A stretch of DNA of 5,169 nucleotides, taken from positions 1 through 5,169 of the forward strand of contig JAIFLS010000052.1 in assembly GCA_020048935.1 (NCBI GenBank), given 5' to 3'. Under the pieces are notes generated by a model. The model made no database searches. It was not told the DNA's origin and was given only the letters and a program-made list of their open reading frames with translations. The position numbers were made by a program, and so were the translations under genes. Below are positions 1 through 3,696 of this stretch, piece by piece. The DNA is from a bacterium. GTDB lineage: Bacteria > Verrucomicrobiota > Kiritimatiellia > UBA8416. Every line of letters starts with the position of its first letter. Position 1 is the first letter of the stretch.

Positions 1-588
1 GGGGCGGCCTATGCGGGATCGCCGCATAACGCGGGGTTCGAGGTGGTGGAGGCGCTGGCGCGACGGGCGGGGGCTGGTTTCCGCGAGAGCGGGCGGTTCC
101 GGGCGGCGCTGGCGAAAGGGGAACTGGCGGGGGAGCCGGTGGTGTTGATGAAGCCGCTGACGTTCATGAACGCCAGTGGCGAGGCGGTTGGCGCGTGGCT
201 GCGCTGGCACCGGATGACGGAGACGGATCTGGTGGTGCTGCTCGATGATGTGGATCTGGAGCCGGGACGGCTGCGGATCCGTGCCAGGGGCGGCAGCGGG
301 GGACACAAGGGGCTGGCATCCGTCATCCAGCACACGGGCTCGGACGGGTTTGTACGGGTGCGGCTCGGAGTCGGCCGCGGGGATGGGGAGCGCGAAGACG
401 TGATCGCGCATGTGCTGCGGCCGCTGACGGGGGCGCAACGTGAGACGGCGGCGGCCATGGTGGCGGAGGCGGCTGACGCGGTGGAGATGATCTTGAGGCA
501 GGGTGTCGACCGGGCGATGAACCGCTATAATACGGTCGCCGGCGCGGATGAGAAGACAGAGAGCAAGAAACAGGAGTGCGGACATTGA
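1..588 (+). CDS. pth: Peptidyl-tRNA hydrolase, 5'-truncated by the window edge
   Basis: Pth cleaves the ester bond of peptidyl-tRNAs that drop off ribosomes, freeing tRNA for reuse in the cytoplasm. The frame is open from base 1 and gives 195 residues. It starts inside the N-terminal motif (family form GNPG..Y..TRHN.GF) with GAAYAGSPHNAGF, so about a dozen codons lie upstream; the GTG at 43 is internal. Matching E. coli Pth from memory, the catalytic His is residue 9, the FMN Asn is residue 57 (PLTFMNASG) and the catalytic Asp is residue 82 (LLDDVDLEPG). Two positions differ from the common pattern: TRHN reads SPHN, and GGHNGL reads GGHKGL, placing Lys103 where many homologues have a substrate-contacting Asn. 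The C-terminal NRYNTVAGA is followed by a short charged tail. The stop codon TGA overlaps the probable rpsF start. Identity is secure; full activity of the variant is inferred. Confidence 0.95.
   Translation, partial: GAAYAGSPHNAGFEVVEALARRAGAGFRESGRFRAALAKGELAGEPVVLMKPLTFMNASGEAVGAWLRWHRMTETDLVVLLDDVDLEPGRLRIRARGGSGGHKGLASVIQHTGSDGFVRVRLGVGRGDGEREDVIAHVLRPLTGAQRETAAAMVAEAADAVEMILRQGVDRAMNRYNTVAGADEKTESKKQECGH
572..576 (+). promoter_or_regulatory. Ribosome binding site that fixes the rpsF start
   Basis: AGGAG lies inside the last codons of pth and ends 8 nt before the TTG at 585. The GTG at 576 shares a base with this motif and has no Shine-Dalgarno sequence at a usable distance, which argues for TTG as the real start. 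Confidence 0.7.
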
Positions 589-920
589 ATACATATGAAG
601 GTTTGTTTATTTTCCCCGAGCTGTTGAACGACGAGGAGCTGGAGGCGGCGCGGTCGCACGTGCTGGCCGAGATCCAGCGCCAGGGCGGCAAGGTACTGGG
701 CCAGCGCAAGCTGGGCCGGCGCGAATTCGCCCGTGCGCTGGGCAAACAGCGTTCAGGGGTTTTCGTGCGTGTGGTCTTCGAGCTCGACGGGAGCAAGGTG
801 GCCCCGCTGCGCGCCCGTTACCGGCTCAGTGACGATGTGACCCGCGTGCAGATCACCTGCGGCGACGAGCAGAGCATGGTATGGGTGCAGGAGCGCGCTG
901 CCGAGGAAACGGCAGCCTAG
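585..920 (+). CDS. rpsF: 30S ribosomal protein bS6
   Basis: bS6 binds 16S rRNA of the small-subunit platform as a heterodimer with bS18, whose gene is two positions downstream. The product is 111 residues from TTG: NTYEGLFIF forms the first strand, LGRREFAR (residues 43-50) matches the conserved W/LGRR.LAY region, and VRVVFELDG plus LRARYRLSDDVTRVQIT match the end of the ferredoxin-like fold. The C-terminal tail is shorter than the long acidic tail of E. coli. I chose TTG at 585 over the in-frame GTG at 576 because the AGGAG motif is correctly spaced only for TTG, and because MNTYEGLF matches the family's usual N-terminus (MRHYE.., MR.YE..). The TTG and the pth stop overlap as TTGA, which suggests translation coupled to pth. 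The family is certain; the start is probable. Confidence 0.93.
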   Translation: MNTYEGLFIFPELLNDEELEAARSHVLAEIQRQGGKVLGQRKLGRREFARALGKQRSGVFVRVVFELDGSKVAPLRARYRLSDDVTRVQITCGDEQSMVWVQERAAEETAA

Positions 921-923
921 TTC

Positions 924-929
924 GGGAGG
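924..929 (+). promoter_or_regulatory. Ribosome binding site that fixes the ssb start
   Basis: GGGAGG sits 8 nt before the ATG at 938. It rules out the longer in-frame ATG at 881, which lies inside rpsF and would add 19 unrelated residues before the conserved N-terminus. Confidence 0.8.
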
Positions 930-937
930 TCTGGCTG

Positions 938-1441
938 ATGGCGAATTTCAACAAAGTCATCCTGATTGGCAATCTGACGCGCGACCCCGAAGTGCGCTTC
1001 ACGCCTGCCGGCATGGCCGTGGCGGATCTGCGCCTGGCCGTGAACCGCCGCTATCGCGGGGCGGACGGCCAGGATCGCGAGGAGACCTGCTTCGTCAATG
1101 TGACGGTGTGGGGGAAGCAGGCGGAAGCCTGCGGCCAGTATCTCAAGCGGGGACGCTCCGTCTTTATCGAGGGGCGCCTCAAGTTCGACGAATGGGAGAA
1201 GGAAGGCCAGAAGTTCAACCGGCTCAGCGTGGTTGCCGAGCGGGTTCAGTTTCTGGGTGAAGGCGGCGGCCGCGGCGGCCAGCAGCCGGGGCAGGATCAT
1301 GAGGCAGGCGGCGCGGCGGCAGTGGCTCGTCCGGCAACGCCTGCCCGGGAGCTGCACGACGTGGCGCCGCAGAATGATCACGACATGAATGATGGAGGGC
1401 CCGAGCCGCTCGAGGCGGATACGGATAATCTGCCGTTCTGA
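938..1441 (+). CDS. ssb: Single-stranded DNA-binding protein
   Basis: SSB coats single-stranded DNA during replication, repair and recombination and recruits partner proteins through its C-terminal tip. The product is 167 residues. The OB fold spans about 1-107: MANFNKVILIGNLTRDPEVRF is a textbook SSB start, and GRSVFIEGRLKFDEW and VVAERVQFLG are typical. By alignment from memory, the aromatic DNA-stacking positions correspond to F52, W58 and W86 (E. coli W54, F60, W88); no Trp equivalent to E. coli W40 is evident. Residues 108-155 are a disordered Gly/Gln/Ala-rich linker. The protein ends DTDNLPF, the acidic tip ending in Pro-Phe that binds SSB partners. The gene lies between rpsF and rpsR, a very common arrangement, and is separated from rpsF by 17 nt. 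Being upstream of dnaB in the same cluster links it to the replication fork. Confidence 0.97.
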   Translation: MANFNKVILIGNLTRDPEVRFTPAGMAVADLRLAVNRRYRGADGQDREETCFVNVTVWGKQAEACGQYLKRGRSVFIEGRLKFDEWEKEGQKFNRLSVVAERVQFLGEGGGRGGQQPGQDHEAGGAAAVARPATPARELHDVAPQNDHDMNDGGPEPLEADTDNLPF

Positions 1442-1461
1442 CGGTGAATGGGCCACGAGAA

Positions 1462-1467
1462 AGAGGA
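1462..1467 (+). promoter_or_regulatory. Ribosome binding site for the long form of rpsR
   Basis: AGAGGA lies in an A/G-rich spacer, 8 nt before the ATG at 1476. It supports 1476 over the in-frame ATG at 1389, which lies inside ssb. A second Shine-Dalgarno-like GGAG (1563-1566) stands 5 nt before an in-frame ATG at 1572, so a shorter product is also possible. Confidence 0.65.
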
Positions 1468-1475
1468 AAAAGAAA

Positions 1476-1769
1476 ATGGCACGGATGATGAACAGAAGCG
1501 AGGGCCGGGATGGCCGCGAAGGCCGGGATGGCCGTGACGACGGGCGGCGGTCACGGGACCGGGGGAGCGAGATGGCGGGGGCGGTCAAGCCGCGCCGCAG
1601 CCTGGATGGGGTGAAGGCGATCGACTGCCGGGACTACGACCAGTTGAGCCGGTTTGTGACGGAATACGGGAAAATCCTGCCTGCACGGCTGACGGGTGCG
1701 AACCCGAAACAGCAGCGGCAGATCAAGCGTTCGGTGCGCCGCGCGCGTAATATCGGGCTGATGGCCTAG
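1476..1769 (+). CDS. rpsR: 30S ribosomal protein bS18 with an RDG-rich N-terminal extension
   Basis: bS18 pairs with bS6 on the 16S rRNA platform. The product is 97 residues from ATG 1476, against 75 in E. coli. Residues 45-97 are clear bS18: GVKAIDCRDYDQLSRFVTEY, then GKILPARLTGANPKQQRQIK and SVRRARNIGLMA, matching the family's IDYKD, GKI.PSR.TG, Q..L...IKRAR.L.LLP pattern. Residues 8-32 are extra and extremely charged, built of RDG/REG units (GRDGREGRDGRDDGRRSRDR), partly by an 18-nt duplication. An alternative ATG at 1572 (residue 33) has its own GGAG and would give a 65-residue protein of near-canonical length. The N-terminal KFC.F-type Cys seen in many bS18 is absent. The 34-nt gap from ssb and 25-nt gap to rplI fit one operon. 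Family certain; start uncertain between 1476 and 1572. Confidence 0.93.
   Translation: MARMMNRSEGRDGREGRDGRDDGRRSRDRGSEMAGAVKPRRSLDGVKAIDCRDYDQLSRFVTEYGKILPARLTGANPKQQRQIKRSVRRARNIGLMA
1503..1534 (+). repeat. Short direct duplication in the rpsR 5' end (18-nt period)
   Basis: The 14-mer GGCCGGGATGGCCG occurs exactly twice, at 1503-1516 and 1521-1534. The 18-nt period is six codons, so the two copies encode successive GRDGRE/GRDGRD hexapeptides and the frame is kept. It looks like local tandem duplication that lengthened the bS18 tail. Confidence 0.75.
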
Positions 1770-1781
1770 GCGCAAGCAGAG

Positions 1782-1786
1782 AAGGA
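1782..1786 (+). promoter_or_regulatory. Ribosome binding site for rplI
   Basis: AAGGA in the 25-nt gap after rpsR lies 8 nt before the rplI ATG at 1795. There is no hairpin in this gap that would suggest a terminator. Confidence 0.7.
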
Positions 1787-1794
1787 TCACGATC

Positions 1795-2244
1795 ATGGCA
1801 ATAGAAGTCATTCTGATGGATACGGTTAAGGATCTTGGCGCAGAGGGCAAGGTCGTCAAGGTCAAGGACGGCTACGCCCGCAACTTCCTTTTCCCCAGGA
1901 AGCTGGCTGCTCCGGTCACGGAGGGGACGCGGCGGCAATTGGTGAAGCTGCAGCGCGATCGCGCGGCGGCAGCGGTGGCGGTGGCGGCGGCGGCCAAGGC
2001 GGCGGCGGCGAAGCTGGCCGGCGTGTCGGTGACCCTGGCGGTCAAGACCAGCGATGGTGTGCATCTGTACGGCTCGGTCAGCGCGGCGGACATCGCGACG
2101 GCGCTCAAGGCGCAGGGCTTCGAGATCGGGCGCGAGGCGGTCGAGGTGCCGGAGCCGATCAAGGAGCTGGGGGTGTTTGATGTGAAAATCCGGCTCGATG
2201 CCGGTGCGGAAGCGACGATCAAGGTATGGGTCGTCGAGGAGTAG
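1795..2244 (+). CDS. rplI: 50S ribosomal protein bL9
   Basis: bL9 binds 23S rRNA near the base of the L1 stalk with its N-terminal domain and reaches out over the small subunit through a long helix, helping to keep the reading frame. The product is 149 residues, as in E. coli. The N-domain (about 1-52) carries VILMDTVKDLGAEGKVVKVK and the rRNA-binding signature GYARNFLFP (26-34). The connecting helix follows, then the C-domain (about 77-149) with the strand-turn LYGSVSAADIATALK and the closing IKVWVVEE. The connecting helix is unusually poor in variety: residues 57-75 contain 14 alanines, encoded by GCG/GCC runs. The final GAG-GAG codons double as the Shine-Dalgarno sequence of dnaB. Identity is secure. 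Confidence 0.97.
   Translation: MAIEVILMDTVKDLGAEGKVVKVKDGYARNFLFPRKLAAPVTEGTRRQLVKLQRDRAAAAVAVAAAAKAAAAKLAGVSVTLAVKTSDGVHLYGSVSAADIATALKAQGFEIGREAVEVPEPIKELGVFDVKIRLDAGAEATIKVWVVEE
2236..2241 (+). promoter_or_regulatory. Ribosome binding site for dnaB inside the end of rplI
   Basis: GAGGAG forms the last two sense codons of rplI (Glu-Glu) and sits 9 nt before the dnaB ATG at 2251. Ribosomes ending rplI would occupy this site, so coupled translation is likely. Confidence 0.65.
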
Positions 2245-2250
2245 GTTTGT

Positions 2251-3696
2251 ATGGTCCGCAACTCGGGGGCAGAAAAGCCCGTCGCCAGGGCGGACCGTCT
2301 ACCGCCCTATAGCGAGGAGGCGGAGCGGGGGGTCCTGGGGGCCATCCTGCTGGAATCCTCACGGGTGATGGACCTGGCTATCGAGAGCCAGATCACCCCC
2401 GAGACTTTCTTCGTGCCCGGCCACCGCCTGATCTACAGCGCCATGCTCCAGATGATCAAGGTCGGCCAGGCGATCGACCTCCTGACGCTGGGCGCGTACC
2501 TGCGCGGGCGCCAGGAACTCGAGCAGGTCGGCGGCGAGCTTTACCTCGAGCGGATGGTCGACTCCACGCCGACCGTCGCGCACGCCGAGTACTACATCGA
2601 TATCGTGCGCCAGAAGTTCCTCCTGCGCGCCATCATCAACTGCTCGCGCGATGCCGAGGCGGCCTGCTACGATCCGGAGCAGAGCGCCGACCGGCTGCTC
2701 AGCGAGGTGGAGCAGGGGTTTCTCAGCATCACCGAGAACCAGCACGGCAGCGTGGCCATCTGGAGCGATGCGGTCAGCGAGGTGATGGAGCACGTCGAGC
2801 GCGTCTTCACGACCAAGCGCGGTATCGGCACGGCGATCTCGACGGGCTTCCTGAACATGGACAAGGTCCTCATCGGCCTGCGCCCGGCGGAAATGATCGT
2901 GCTGGCGGCGCGGCCCTCCATGGGTAAGACCTCGCTGGCGATGAACATCGCCGAGCATGTGGCGCTCGGGACCACCGACCCGGATGGCAAGGGACGGGCG
3001 GTCGGCATCTTCAGCCTCGAGATGAGCTATCCCTCGCTCGTGCAGCGCATGCTCTGCTGCCGTGCCGAGATCCCCGGTTTCCGCCTCGCCCAGGGATTCG
3101 TCTCCGACGATTTCCACCGCCGCCTCGTGCAAGCCGCCTCGGTGCTGCAGAAGGCGAAGATCTACATGGATGACACGGGCGGGCTCGACGTGATGGAACT
3201 GCGCGCCCGCGCCCGCCGGATGAAGAAGAAATACGGCGTGGAACTGATCGTGATCGACTACCTGCAGCTTCTCAATTGCCGGGAGTACGCCCGCCAGGGA
3301 CGGCAGTTGGAAACGGCGGCAATCTCCTCGAATCTCAAGGCGATGGCCAAGGAGCTGGATCTGCCGGTCCTGGTGCTGAGCCAGTTGAGCCGCGCCCCGG
3401 AGCAGCGCTCGGGCGGCGACGGTCGGCCGAAGCTTTCGGACCTGCGCGACTCGGGATCGATCGAGCAGGATGCCGACGTGGTGCTGATGCTGCGCCGCCC
3501 GTGCAAGTACCCGGGATCGGAGCGCAGCGACGACGAGACGCTGGCGTTCGTGGATGTGGCCAAGCAGCGTAACGGGCCAACGGGTGAGATCGAACTGAAT
3601 TTCGAGGAAAGTTACACGCGTTTCCGCGACCGGGGACACGGGGTTGATGGTTACGCGGGCGGTCCGCAGGCCGAAATCGATGAGGTGGCGGAATGA
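2251..3696 (+). CDS. dnaB: Replicative DNA helicase DnaB
   Basis: DnaB is the hexameric ATP-driven 5'-3' helicase that opens the replication fork and binds primase. The product is complete at 481 residues, close to the usual 450-480. The N-terminal helical domain (about 17-120) begins with LPPYSEEAERGVLGAILLE; the RecA-like ATPase domain starts near 190. Visible motifs: Walker A ARPSMGKT (220-227, Lys226), SLEMS with the likely catalytic Glu257, Walker B LIVIDYLQLL (332-341, Asp336), SQLSR (377-381), LSDLRDSGSIEQDADVV (395-411) and KQRNGPTG (438-444), which holds the probable arginine finger R440. No intein interrupts Walker A, a common insertion site in this family. A short hydrophilic loop (about 240-249) precedes the SLEMS strand. 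The gene starts 6 nt after rplI, and its TGA overlaps the bamA ATG. It shares the cluster with ssb. Identity is secure. Confidence 0.98.
   Translation: MVRNSGAEKPVARADRLPPYSEEAERGVLGAILLESSRVMDLAIESQITPETFFVPGHRLIYSAMLQMIKVGQAIDLLTLGAYLRGRQELEQVGGELYLERMVDSTPTVAHAEYYIDIVRQKFLLRAIINCSRDAEAACYDPEQSADRLLSEVEQGFLSITENQHGSVAIWSDAVSEVMEHVERVFTTKRGIGTAISTGFLNMDKVLIGLRPAEMIVLAARPSMGKTSLAMNIAEHVALGTTDPDGKGRAVGIFSLEMSYPSLVQRMLCCRAEIPGFRLAQGFVSDDFHRRLVQAASVLQKAKIYMDDTGGLDVMELRARARRMKKKYGVELIVIDYLQLLNCREYARQGRQLETAAISSNLKAMAKELDLPVLVLSQLSRAPEQRSGGDGRPKLSDLRDSGSIEQDADVVLMLRRPCKYPGSERSDDETLAFVDVAKQRNGPTGEIELNFEESYTRFRDRGHGVDGYAGGPQAEIDEVAE
3682..3685 (+). promoter_or_regulatory. Ribosome binding site for bamA inside the end of dnaB
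   Basis: GAGG lies within the last codons of dnaB, 7 nt before the ATG at 3693. The next in-frame ATG at 3708 has no comparable motif, so this site favours 3693 and the ATGA overlap. Confidence 0.55.

Noticed and set aside
881..937. Longer ssb start at ATG 881
   Set aside because: It would lie inside rpsF and add residues unlike any SSB; ATG 938 has a strong Shine-Dalgarno sequence and the canonical MANFNKVILIGNL start.
1263..1285. GGCGGC/GCCGCGGCC-rich self-complementary stretch in ssb as a terminator
   Set aside because: It lies in the coding Gly-rich linker, has no following T run, and simple GC-rich codon use explains it.
1389..1475. Longer rpsR start at ATG 1389
   Set aside because: It overlaps the essential SSB C-terminal tip and adds residues unlike bS18; ATG 1476 has its own ribosome binding site.
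2359..3639. Long minus-strand open frame (426 codons) opposite dnaB
   Set aside because: It is a shadow of the complete DnaB on the + strand; low-complexity His/Ala/Leu content and no known motif.
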